Source: Owenia fusiformis (taxonomy: Eukaryota; Annelida; Polychaeta; Sabellida; Oweniidae). From it: a stretch of 64,000 bases of DNA. This document shows, piece after piece, positions 45,301-57,300 of this stretch; within the stretch, counting starts at the first letter, position 1, and every line of letters starts with the position of its first letter. The DNA lies in assembly GCA_903813345.2 (NCBI GenBank), contig CAIIXF020000003.1, positions 19,856,931-19,920,930 of the forward strand, written 5' to 3'. A model generated the notes under the pieces. The model searched no databases and had not been told where the DNA came from. It was given only the letters and a program-made list of their open reading frames with translations. Made by a program: the position numbers and the translations under genes.

Positions 45301-48300
45301 TATCCTGAAAATGAGTAGACAAGACTTTCCCGACACAATTTGAGGACGGGAAATCCAAATGGCCACCTTAAATTTTAACCAGAATGCCATAAAATTAGTC
45401 AATTCTAGATTTTCATACTATGAACCACCCCAGAAAATTTGAAATTGATCCGTCAAACAGTTAACCAGAAAACAAGATTTAAGGATGGAAAATCCAAAAT
45501 GGCTGCCTTGACATTTACCCAGAATGTCAAAAAACAAATCAGTTCTAGATTTTCATACTAAGAACCATCCCTGAAAATTTGAAATTGATCTACCAAATGG
45601 TTCACCTGAAAATGTGTAGACAAGACTTTACTGACAAGATTTTAGAATGGTAAATCCAAAATGGCTGCCTTGACATTTACCCAAAATGCCAAAAAACTAG
45701 GGGTGGGACGGATAACCGAAATACCGAAAAACCGCGGTTCATAGCCTTCGGATCGGTTTTCGGATCACGGCCCTACTTTCGGATCAGCTTTTCGGATCGT
45801 TTTCGGATTAATATTTCATTGGTCAAGTATCAATAAAACAGTTAAAAACACTGTTTTACAGCAACATTTTTGATATTCCTAGTCCCTACCTTGTCTGTCT
45901 TGTCTGTTGCTAGCTCACTCGTTTACTAGATTCGTTTCGTATCCGCGTATTCGTATCCCTCAGTAATCAATCATGTGGTCCCTGGTACTATATTCTTTAC
46001 TCGTGTATTCTAAATTATATGTATTGTTCATGAAATACTATAACATAAAATTCCATCTATAAAATATTGTTATAACGTGGCATAATTGATACAAAGATTT
46101 GCGCAAATTTATATTTGCGCAGGTTCGATATAGGGTATTATTTTGTGCGCACCCACAATACATTCAAATATGGCGTCTGGATCTCAAATTCCCGTTTTCC
46201 CAAAAGAAATGAAGATTAAGAAAGTGACAGTCAGCAGTGAAGTCAGAGACAAAGCAGTTTATCATGTCAGTCATTATAAATCCTTAAAATGAATGAACCG
46301 AACCGAAAAAACCGAACCGACGGCTGATGATCCGAAAAACCGAACCGAACCATCCCATCCCTACAAAAAACTAATCAGTTCTAGATTTTCATACTAAGAA
46401 TCATCCCTGAAAATTTGAAATTGATCTACCAAACGGTTCACCTGAAAACGCGTAGACAAGACTTTACTGACAAGATTTTAGGACGGAAAATCCAAAATGG
46501 CTGCCTTGACATTTACCCAGAATGCCAAAAAACTAATCAGATCTAGATTTTCATACTAAAAATCATCCCTGAAAATTTGAAATTGATCTACCAAACGGTT
46601 CACCTGAAAACGCGTAGACAAGACTTTACTGACAAGATTTTAGGATGGAAAATCCAAAATGGCCACCTTGACATTTATCCAGAATGCCAAAAAAAATCAG
46701 ATCTAGATTTTTGTACTAAGAATCATCCCTGAAAATTTGAAATTGATCTACCAAACGGTTCACCTGAAAACGCGTAGACAAGACTTTACTGACAAGATTT
46801 TAGGACGGAAAATCCAAAATGGCCACCTTGACATTTATCCAGAATGCCAAAAAACAAATCAGATCTAGGTTTTTGTACTAAGAATCATCCCTGATTTCTT
46901 TTTACAAAATTATCACATATAACTACCATTAACAATAACATAGGCTTTTACAACAAAGTACACCTGAAATTATTTATAAAGCTACAAAATAGTTGAAGTA
47001 TGAAAACTCAAAAACACCATTCAATATGATACAAAGTATTATCGCACGCTAACTTTTCTTAAGACATTAAAAATGGCTGCCATGACTGAGCTAACAGGTC
47101 CAAAACCTAATCAGATGTAGAATGAAGTAAGCTGAACAAGATGTTAAAGTTTGAAAAGCAACTGTGAAGCTGTTTTTCTTAAAGTTTGCGGACAAGGATT
47201 TTAGCATTTGACTTCAAAATGGCCGACAGGAAGTAGGTATCGAGTTAAAAAATTTCCATCCACATCTGTATGCACTCATAAGTTATCCCTGAAAATTTGA
47301 AGGTGATATTTGTAGCGGTTTTGGAGAAAACTGCCGGACAATTTGAAGGTGATATTTGTAGCGGTTTTGGAGAAAACTGCCAGACGTACAGACGGACAGA
47401 CAGACAACCAGACAGACAGACGGACGCGCCTAGGCCGACAATATGGCCCCACACTATGTGGTGGGGACATAAAAAACAGTTATATGAAATATTTCTATAT
47501 AATTTTTGCATTAAATTGTTGTCAATCAGTCGACATTACATAAAATACCGTGTTTTTTTACAGAATGTTTTCAACTTGTCCAAAATTCTATGATACACCA
47601 GGAAAATGTTAGTATGCTCTATTGAAAAGTCACAATCTTGATAAAACATGAAAAATAGTTAAAAATTAAGACTTAACCTAAATGATGGAAATTCACAAAT
47701 TCTCTACAATTTCGATAGCTGTTTATGGCGGTAAATACACCATGTCCAAAGGGTACAATATAGAACAACACTGATGTGATTTATAGACTCCTTAGACAGC
47801 CAACTAATACTGTAGTCACTGAATAAGATGCCTTAATGTTCATAATAATAGCTTCCATTGTTGAATTATGATTCCTATACTTAGTTTTCGTCTCTGGTTA
47901 CACAGTGATAATTAGCATGAACATGATGTCAATGATATAGAACAATCCTAATCAAATATTACATCAAGGTTTGATTCTGCAAACAACAGAGGGCTCTTTT
48001 AAAGAAGCTTAGGCTATCAAGCCCTTTAATAAAGGATAATGGATCATGGATCATTTTACATAACTAGCATGCTGACATGAGGAATAGTAGACTTTCAATT
48101 CTCAATAGAGTCACATGCTATTTTTCAAATATCAATCACTCCTTCCCCACATTGTATGCATCTTTCAGTTTTGCACAAAGAGTACACTAATATATGTACA
48201 GTGGGGGACAAAAATAAAACTCAACGTTCACAAGTTGTCACAATGAGCTTATTTCCAAGTTTCGTGTCTCAAACTCTCCCGAGCGGTAGAAAAATAATTC

Positions 48301-51300
48301 CCGTTCACTAAAGTAGCACAATAAATGAATCCAAAGCTTCATACCTGCAAATAATGGATAAATCCCCACCAAATCGAATGAATGTTTTCATGAATCGCCA
48401 TGTTTGTTATCCAAGGACGGCTGACTCCCAGAATGCAACATCAGTTAACTGTATTTACTCATGACAGGTTTCAAAATGTCGGAACAGCATTTTGAAAGCT
48501 GGCACGTGTTATGTTGCATTCTGGGAGCCAATCCTCTGTTCCGGCGCAATCGGGCGACAAAATCACCTCAACATTTGAAGAGTCGGTATAACATGTGAAT
48601 ATCCAATTCAACTTTTGAAGTTCTTATTTGTCATTAGGGACACAAATTCCACTATATTTGGACTTACTAAGACAGAGAAAATAGAGCACTGAATACACTG
48701 AGGTAAGAATTTATTACATGTGCGACAGCATGTAATTTTCATAGCTTTTGCAATTCTTTATGATCCCCACTGTAAGAGTATGAATAATATTTCATTTTGT
48801 AAAATGCATAAAAAACGGGAAATAAAATAAAACACTGAAATGTAATTTTAATTAACTAGATTTCATCTATGACTTTGTTACGTTCGTTAAAATTACAAAA
48901 TAACAAAGTAGTTGCCAAACTTTTAGAGGGGAGTGTACATTAGAATAATATGTGACAACACCTCTAAATAAGATTCCACACATGTGAGACAAATTAATAA
49001 GGGGATGTGTCAAAACATCTAGATTAGATCCTGCAGCATATAGGAACTATTGAAGGGTGCTTCTTTATCGAGTTCACTTAAAAGAAAGAGGCCTCAGGCC
49101 CATGGCCAGTTTTTACCATTTGGGATTGCAAAGAATTCCAGGGCAGGGTCCACATTTGACAACTTTGACCCAAAATATTTGAAAGTGCTCAGGATGGTGA
49201 AAAATGCATGATTTTGACCCCCCGAGCCCTCCTGGCTACAGGCCTGGGCCTGAAATAATAAGGTTGTCTCAGATCTGTCAAAAATAAAATGTATGTTCTT
49301 TAATATCATTGAATTAATCAATTGATTGATCCAGTGATGCACATAAATAAAATATAATTACCTATTCTTGCAAGGAGGATTGGCTCCCAGAGTGCAACAT
49401 CGATATTCTGTCCCATGTATGGGCATGTCGTGATACAAGATTCGAATTCAAACAACCGGCATTTTGTTCACTTCAACATTTGGATCGTGAATTCCAAAAC
49501 TCACAAGAAATGATCGAGATATTGGTTAAAATCTTTTAAACTGTTATTTTGAATTTATAGTCAGTTTTAATTTTGACATTTCAACGTTTTCATTGTTGGG
49601 AAATATCGAGTTTCGATCCTAGGAACGAATCTTCCTTGTATTTTTGATGCAATATAAAATTAAAGTGAACAAAAAATGACAATCTTATTATACAAACAAT
49701 GTAACTGGAAATCTTGATCTTCAAAAAATTACTCTAAAAATAAAGATAAGAAGGACAAATGTTGAGGGGTTATGGATCAAAAGGTCAAATGCCAATGTTT
49801 TATGAAATAGAAAGATTAGACACTCTCCTACCCTTCTTCATTCAACTTAAAGCCATCAGAACATTAATGATAACAACAGATTAGTAAATGAACAGTATCT
49901 AAAAGCTTTCTAGCTAAACTAAAGTCAACTACCTTCATATAAAATAATATAAATAGTACAATAATATAACGTCATTTCGAAGGGCAATATAGTAGAAATG
50001 ACGTTATTAGTATTATTACCACCGTCAATGACCAGGACTGAAACAGCAAGAAAATCTTACGCACTGAACGATATCTAATTTCCCGGGAAAAATTGCCGAT
50101 CATTAATTGCATTCTTGACCGGCTATATTGACCGCCACTATGACGTCACATATTGCTCCATCAGTATATATCTATTGCTCAGGTCGATATAGTAAAATGA
50201 ATGCCTTCTAAATTAGCACCAAAACCCCTAGAACTGGCCTGGCAAGGTGGAAATAATATGTTATCCTGTCACTAATCTCAACTGTTCATACTTACAATAG
50301 AGCTTGCCTTATTCCACCAGATCTACTGCGAGGGGGTAACTAAAATGTGAGTTTATATATTTCATTTTAGGAAATCAATCATATATGTTTAACTTGTCCC
50401 TAAGAATGCCCAATAATATATTAAGTATCTTATCTTAATCCCCATGGTCTGATATTCAAAATTAATTGGAAATTAATCCATTAATTGATTTGAAATTAAT
50501 TAAATTGGAAAAGGACCATTTATTTAAAGGTGTTCCACACTGTAATGAATTGCTAGTAATCCAGACAGTTAGAGCACAGAAATACTAAAGGCAGAATCAG
50601 ATGTATAGGGTTGACAAAATTACAAGCAACGTGTACAATTCATCTGTCAATCTATTCCTTACAATCTCAAATACAATATCTTTTTTTGTTTTTTTTGTAT
50701 GTGCTATCCTTGAGAGGATTTAACACCAGGCTTCTAGTGGATCTCTAGAAAGAGCTCCAATAAAAATAGAATACAGAAAGACTCAAATCGCAGAACAACA
50801 TTCTCCTTTGGGGTAGTTAGTTATACAAAATTTGGTGATCAAAGGCTTTAATGGTATTTGACAGATGGACAGCTAGGCCACCACACATTTATAGTAGACT
50901 TCTATATAAAATTTATACAAAGACACAGGGTGAACATTGAACAATTCCGAACCCTCAAATTTTACTACGCAAACCTTAACTACTTACACTAATATTGCCA
51001 CTATGTGCTAACATCCACCATTGAATCTATCTATGGCCAACTTCCCGGGAATTTCTTGAGCATATTACACTGTGCACCCCCGCACAAATGCCCGGATATT
51101 CCTCAATTATTCCGCCATTTTCCTTCTGTAAAGACGGAAATTTTAGAATCGCAATAAATTTACAAATAACTTGTGACTATGGACACGGAACTGGGAAGTT
51201 AGTTGTTCTACAGGTTCATCAGTTACAAATGAAAGTAAGAGGACGAGGAAAATAGATCATATGGAACTATAAGACAAGTTTTCAAGGTTTTTTCTTTGGG

Positions 51301-54300
51301 TTGTTAGTCCACAAAGAAAACATCTGATCTATAAAATGTCGAAGATCTTACCTCGTTCGTTTTATCTTTGCTTGCTCCATATAGGGTCTTCAGTCCCGAC
51401 ATGAGATTATAGTAAGCATATGGAAAAGGTCTCTAGTGTCAATTGACCTTTTTTCCAGACAATTTGTCATATTAAATGACAATTTCTCTGGGGTCATTAG
51501 ACCATCAGAACACATCATGTACAGAGAACGAAATAGTACATGTTCTTCTCTGTGTTATGTTACATGTGAGAGGTTTTCAATCCAGATAAGAAAGTAAGGA
51601 AGCCCGAAGAAGGTAGACACTGTGTTTATGCCTCGCAGTACCTTGCCTTACACTGAGGTGTTTCTTTTGGTTGTCAGTCCATAAGAAAACATTATCTGTT
51701 CAAGTTTACACAGCTCTCAATTTTTCGTCTCTGTATTCATCACATAAACGTGTTCAGTTCCAGATGAATATGAGAAATTTGAAAAATATCTATATCTGAA
51801 GATGGCTTCAGACAGTCAGAGGTGTTTTTGGTTGTCAGTCCACAATGAAAACACATACGTGTTCAGGAGAACGCAGACGAAATGGCTTCTTTACTGCTCA
51901 TGTGTTTTTTGGTTGTAAGTCCACAATGAAAACACATACGTGTTCATAAGAAGTTATCACCTCTTTTCTTCATGCACAGTTTATAAAAGGACTCCAGTCC
52001 CGATATGAATTATGTAATAAACATGAAGAAATAACTACACCAGTAAATTTGTCTTCCAGGATTTGACATGTGTCATGCATGGACTGCATGATCCTAGGAT
52101 GAAGAAGATATTTCTTCATCTTACAGTAGCGTGATCACAATAAGATGTTCAGATGAAGACACTTGGTTCACATACATTTAAATGTATTTAGAAAATAACA
52201 CCGTATGTTGTAAAATCTGGTGTAGTATTCATGTAATGTTGCATACATAGAACACGTATGCTGACCACAGCTGTATAATTGGTTTATTTAGTCCATTCAG
52301 TTTTATACTAGTTCTGCGCAGCAGGATAAGTTTGTCACTTATCCATTTGGTTCAGTTATTTCTGGACTGAGTTGTTTGTCTACTGTTCAGAAAGAGGATA
52401 GGCTAAAGATTAACAAGAGTAACTGTAAGATTAACAGTAGGTCTACTGTGAAGTCGTCATCTTCTTCACAGAAAAGACCAATATAGCATTTTTAGCCTAC
52501 TCATCTTCCAAGTAGATGTAAAATCTTTTCGAATCAGAGACCTATAAGTTATGGTCTCTGATTGAGCGTTTCTGTTTTCTCCAAGTACTTGTACATGTTG
52601 CTATTAATATATGCTGAAGAAAACGATTCATGGATGCTCACAATCATCCTGTTATTGGTTGATTCAGTCTCTTCAACAAAGAAGTAGAAGGTGACTTAGA
52701 TTGTTTTAGTTTTTGAGTCTCTAGACTAGGCCTATCCTTCTAGCCATATTAGCCAACAACTGAACAACACATTGTCAAGTACTTATTCATATAAGAAGTG
52801 TTGTAAGCGTTGACAAATGACAATGTCATGAACTTGTCATTTCTGACTGAAATTTTTTTTCTCAGGAATCATTTCTGAATACTCCTATTTAGCAGTTTAG
52901 ACTCTATTCCTGGAATATTTACATTCAGAATTGAGTTGGCGGAAGTACCTTCGACATAGGTTACTTTCTCCAGATGCTTCTCATAAAGCATTCAACTCAG
53001 AGTTAATTGTTTGAGGAATTAAGATTACAGTCGAGGTTTTTTGAAAACTTAAACATTTGGCGGTTTTCAGTTTGCCAGATAAAGTAAGGTTATGTCTAAA
53101 ACATCACTTCCGTGAAGGTTTTGTTTCCTTTATTTTACTTGGCCTTGGCAGCTTTTGAAGTCAAAAGTTGATTTTTGAAGTCTAAGATTACTTTTCAGAT
53201 CTCTTGTAAGTCAGTTCAAGAGACTGTAAATCAAATTCTGTGCTTTCCCCTACAACCTTGGGTGTTATTCTAAAGGTTTTATTTTGTGATGAGGGGAAGT
53301 AGTTATACTTACTTATAACAAGTCCCTATATCTGTATTCCAGACCATGGGCCTGTTTGCTACCACATCACACACAGAATGAATATTTGTTTATTTTGACC
53401 TTGTTCAGGTTGCTCAGAGTATAGTCAAAGTGACTTTTGAACACGGTGTTTTACTCAGTGGTTTACTGAGCCAGTCTCAGTCATGACAGTATCATCATCA
53501 ACAGGTTCACAGTCGTGCCGTGCTTCTGTGTAAACTTTTGTGTCTTAAATAGCCACACTTCACTTTAAGTCATGGTATCATCAGTGTTCAGTTCAATCAC
53601 TATTTGAGAGATCTTACATGTTGTTTAGAGGTTTATGTTTTTTCACCATGGAATCATTGTTACCATGTTTCCTTGGTGGTAGAACCTCAACACATCATTT
53701 AGTGGTACTGAAGTACTATATACTCGAGAGCTAGTGTACTCTTTGTTATAGACATGGTTTCGTTTGTCTTGACATGAGCTCTTCCAAACAAGAGATTCAG
53801 ACTTACCTTTTTACGCATTGGTCAATTAATATTAACAGTGGCAATTTTTTCACACATATGTCTTGTCGTGATCAAATTTTGACCAATTTATTTTTGTAAC
53901 AGTCTCATGATTTTAAGAATCACAGACATCCTCTGCTGACTGTTATACATATGATCTTTAACGGAAATCTCAGTTTTCCGTGTGGTTTTGGAGATATTTC
54001 TATACGAATTATCTTCAACTCCATCTATACTTTATCAAATAGTTTCATTTTTGAGACAGTACATTTTTTAAGATGTTGTTCTGAGTAGAACACTGAGTTA
54101 AGGAATCGTTCTGCCCTGAGACTAGTAATGTCACTACCCCCTTAATAGGACAAATATACATCTAAGGTTTATGATGTCAAGATTCCAAGTAATTAACAAG
54201 GCATTTTGGTGCCCTGTCACAGGAATGTTATTCTCAGGAACCACATAGTCATCGGTTCGATTCCTATTAGCTACTGTAGTTTAGTGCTGTTTGCCTATTC

Positions 54301-57300
54301 TATTTGGCAATTGAATAAGGCTTTTAACGTTGCTTTATTTTCCTCTGTACCATTCACATTTGAGGCAGATGGTGGTCAACCTCTTGAGGTGTTTAACAGA
54401 GGATTTCAATGCGAGAATAATTCTCGTTATATTTATACATGTTATATGGGAACGGTTCTTGATCACTTACTAGGTAGATGAAAGTTGCCCAAGAACATTT
54501 TTGTGTTCAAAGATGCAAATCGTAACGTAGTTGTCATATCCACGTTGCTTGACAACTAGACTTCCGTCAAAATCAGGGTTCATTTTCAACAAGAGAATGT
54601 GAAACACCTGTAGATTTTAAGGATGAGAAGCGTGATGGGGTTTTTAACACCTATATTGCAAGAAAGCAATATTGTGACATCTGACACTACAGTTCAATTG
54701 ATGTGTAATACTATTAACTATTAGACATCAAGACGTCTCACTTGAATTGTTTGTTGCTTCTGATTCAAAGATTATTGATGTTTAGAACATCATAGTCTTA
54801 TTAATGTGAGTTTGCATTCTAATGAGTTTATTTACTCATATTTTAGTGATAGTATACATGTTTGTTTATGACTAAACAGCAATATTAGAAGATACATGAA
54901 ACGTATATCTTCCCCAGCAACTTTGTGGATAAATTGCAGGTGTTTCTTACCAAGAGACGCAGAGTTTTTATCACATTATATATGCGATAAGACTAGAATG
55001 CTACTGAATTACTTGGTAGTCGTCTTATTTACCTGTAATTGTTGTAAATCGAACTCTCTAATGATATTTCTATCATGATATCGTACAAGATTATGCTTTA
55101 CTAGTCTAGTAAATTTTCTGATGTCAGCATATATCAGAGGAGGGTTTTCAGAACCAGTTCCTAAATGATCTTGTCCTGATAACTTCTTCTAGAGTCGAAT
55201 GATTCTTTAAGATTTTGAGTTAGTGTTGTGAATCAGTTGAACGTATTCACTCTTAACCATTATAATCCCTTTCTTGGGTTTGTACCAAGATCTAGGATTG
55301 TATTCAGCAGGTATCATTTAGACATGCTTGGATACATGACTATCTAATTAACCGATTTTTTCAGAACGTGTTCGGTAATATGCAAGTTTTATTGTTGAAT
55401 TGTAAACAACCAAGCATACTCGACTAATAAGGAGGGTGTACATGGGTTCTTCAATGATTGAACATGTGATCCTAATGGCAATGAGTAAATGATGAATCTC
55501 TACGTAGTTTATCATTCAGACACAGCTTAGCCTTTAAGGGTTACAATGCTTTGCAGAAGCACTTATACCAGATGTTTAATATTTAGTGTAATTTGGGATT
55601 TCGGAGTTATCACAATCCCAAGAATATTTAAACAACTGGTGTTCAAAGTTCGAATATCATAAAGAGTCCAACATATGGTAACCGATGTAGTACTTTGTCT
55701 CACCTTTACTCAAAAGAGAGAACGAAAAGTTTGCATTGATTTGAAGAACCAGATACATTTAAGGAACTTCAATAAAATTCCTTTAGATCTTTGGATCAAG
55801 CAATTATTAGCTGTTATCTATACATGTACAAGGTATACAGAAGTATACACATGTAGCTGTTAAAGAAGGGTCGAAAACGTTATGTCAAGACCAGTAACTA
55901 CTTCTTCAATCTTTGTTTCTAGAAGTCGAGTGGAAGATATGTTTAAAGCAGGCACAATGGGCAGCTTAATTTACTTCCAAGTCATGTATGTAAGTCTAGG
56001 ACTATGCAAGAAGATATTCTGACATTTTTCTTAACTTTATGGCCAATCAGAATGTCAGAATTTGTACTGTGGTATAAGTTCGTTGTTGACCTTTGGTGGT
56101 TGAATTACCCCGCCATAGATAGACGTCCGTTTTTTATCATAGTGGCCAATTGAGTCATATATGAAATAATACTCAGTAGTTTTTTAGCATAGTGAATCTG
56201 TATAATTAGTTTTGTTAGGTGTTTAACACAGTTTAAACATTTCACCCCAGAACTTGTATTTGGTTACTAAGTTCCTTAGTCCCGAAGGCTTTAGGATGTA
56301 AAGTTGGGTTACCTAAAGTTGTAGGGTTGATCAATTTGTAGTTTGTTGCAAATTTATTCTATTCCCGTGGTCTTTCTGCTGTTTAACCCACCGCCTACTT
56401 GGCTGGGATTCAGCACATAGTGGCAATATTAGTGTAAGTAGTTAAGGTTTGCGTAGTAAAATCTTAAAATTTAAAGTAATTTTAGTTTTTATTAGTAAAC
56501 CATACTTACCTAATATTGCCACTACAAATATGTCCCTCCCTCCTCCTCCGCTTACAGCAGAATGTTCATAATTGTTATAGCGGAATAATTGAGGAATATC
56601 CGGGCATTTGTGCGGGGGTGCACAGTGTAATATGCTCAAGAAATTCCCGGGAAGTTGGCCATAGATAGATTCAATGGTGGATGTTAGCACATAGTGGCAA
56701 TATTAGGTAAGTATGGTTTACTAATAAAAACTAAAATTACTTTAAATTTTAAGATTTTAAGCATTAAAAGCCCAGGGCTCAATGAATTGTGATTGATTTT
56801 AAGCAAGATTGTGTTGTATGAGACGGTAACCGGACAACTCATCCCCCAGACAACTCATCCCTGAAAAACTCATCCCCTAGACAACCCATCCCCTAGACAA
56901 ATCATCCCTTAGAGAACCCATCCCCTAGAGAACTCATCCCCTAGACAACCCATCCCCTGGAAAACTCATCCCCTAGACAATTCATCCCTTAGACAACCCA
57001 TCCCCTAGAAAACTCATCCCTTAGACAACCCATCCCCTAGAGAACTCATCCCCTAGACAATTCATCCAAGGGACAACTCATCCCCTATGAGTTGTCTAGG
57101 GGATGTGTTGTCCGTAAGCCTATAAGACTATGAGTGAGGGTGCGCATTAAATCACTCACAATTCATTGAGTCATATGCTTAAGTTATTTCAACACATAGT
57201 GAAATTGGACAATATCACTAAAATCATCTTAAATAATCTGTTCTAATTTTTTCATACCAAATAAGGAAACATCCCTGAATATGTCAAATCAATCCCTCAT

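Larger units (their letters stand above)
45246..47470. mobile_element. Element carrying 160-bp tandem units, inserted in the MITE
   Basis: Ends share an inverted ATGTCCCCACCA (about 45,258 and 47,462). About eight units repeat 'aaaatccaaaatggctgcct', 'tgacatttacccagaatgcc', 'ctaatcagttctagattttc' and 'cgcgtagacaagactttact'. The right end has a duplicated 46-bp block ('ttgaaggtgatatttgtagc'), a GACGGACAGACAG run and CCTAGGCCGACAATATGGCC. The same right end recurs at 58,075-58,152. Confidence 0.8.
44705..47577. mobile_element. Foldback MITE split by a 2.2-kb insertion
   Basis: The left part (44,705-45,243) starts AAGGATGGGTATCGATATGG and runs to 'gcaaaaacaattgcac'. The right part (47,471-47,577) resumes with 'aacagttatatgaaatattt' and runs to 'acagaatgttttcaac'. 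In the unbroken copies (22,394 and 42,455) these two sequences are adjacent, so everything between is an insertion. Confidence 0.85.
50959..56759 (+). mobile_element. 5.8-kb DIRS-like tyrosine-recombinase retrotransposon, decayed
   Basis: A shared inverted terminal repeat of about 127 bp occupies 50,989-51,116 and 56,580-56,706. The outermost left end (ATTTTACTACGCAAACC) and right end (TTTAAATTTTAAGATTTT) differ. Both are found together, inverted and joined, at 56,414-56,530: the internal complementary region that defines DIRS-1-type elements. A tyrosine recombinase remnant lies at 55,675-56,022, just before it, on the plus strand. I could not read a reverse transcriptase or RNase H through the many stop codons at 52,000-55,600. 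It lies in gene B intron 6, antisense to the gene. Confidence 0.85.

Noticed and set aside
54245-54270. GGTTCGATTCC, a perfect tRNA B box
   Set aside because: No A box or cloverleaf upstream. It lies in the decayed DIRS interior.
56442-56690. 82-codon minus ORF near 56,500
   Set aside because: It lies entirely in the DIRS right terminal repeat and internal complementary region.
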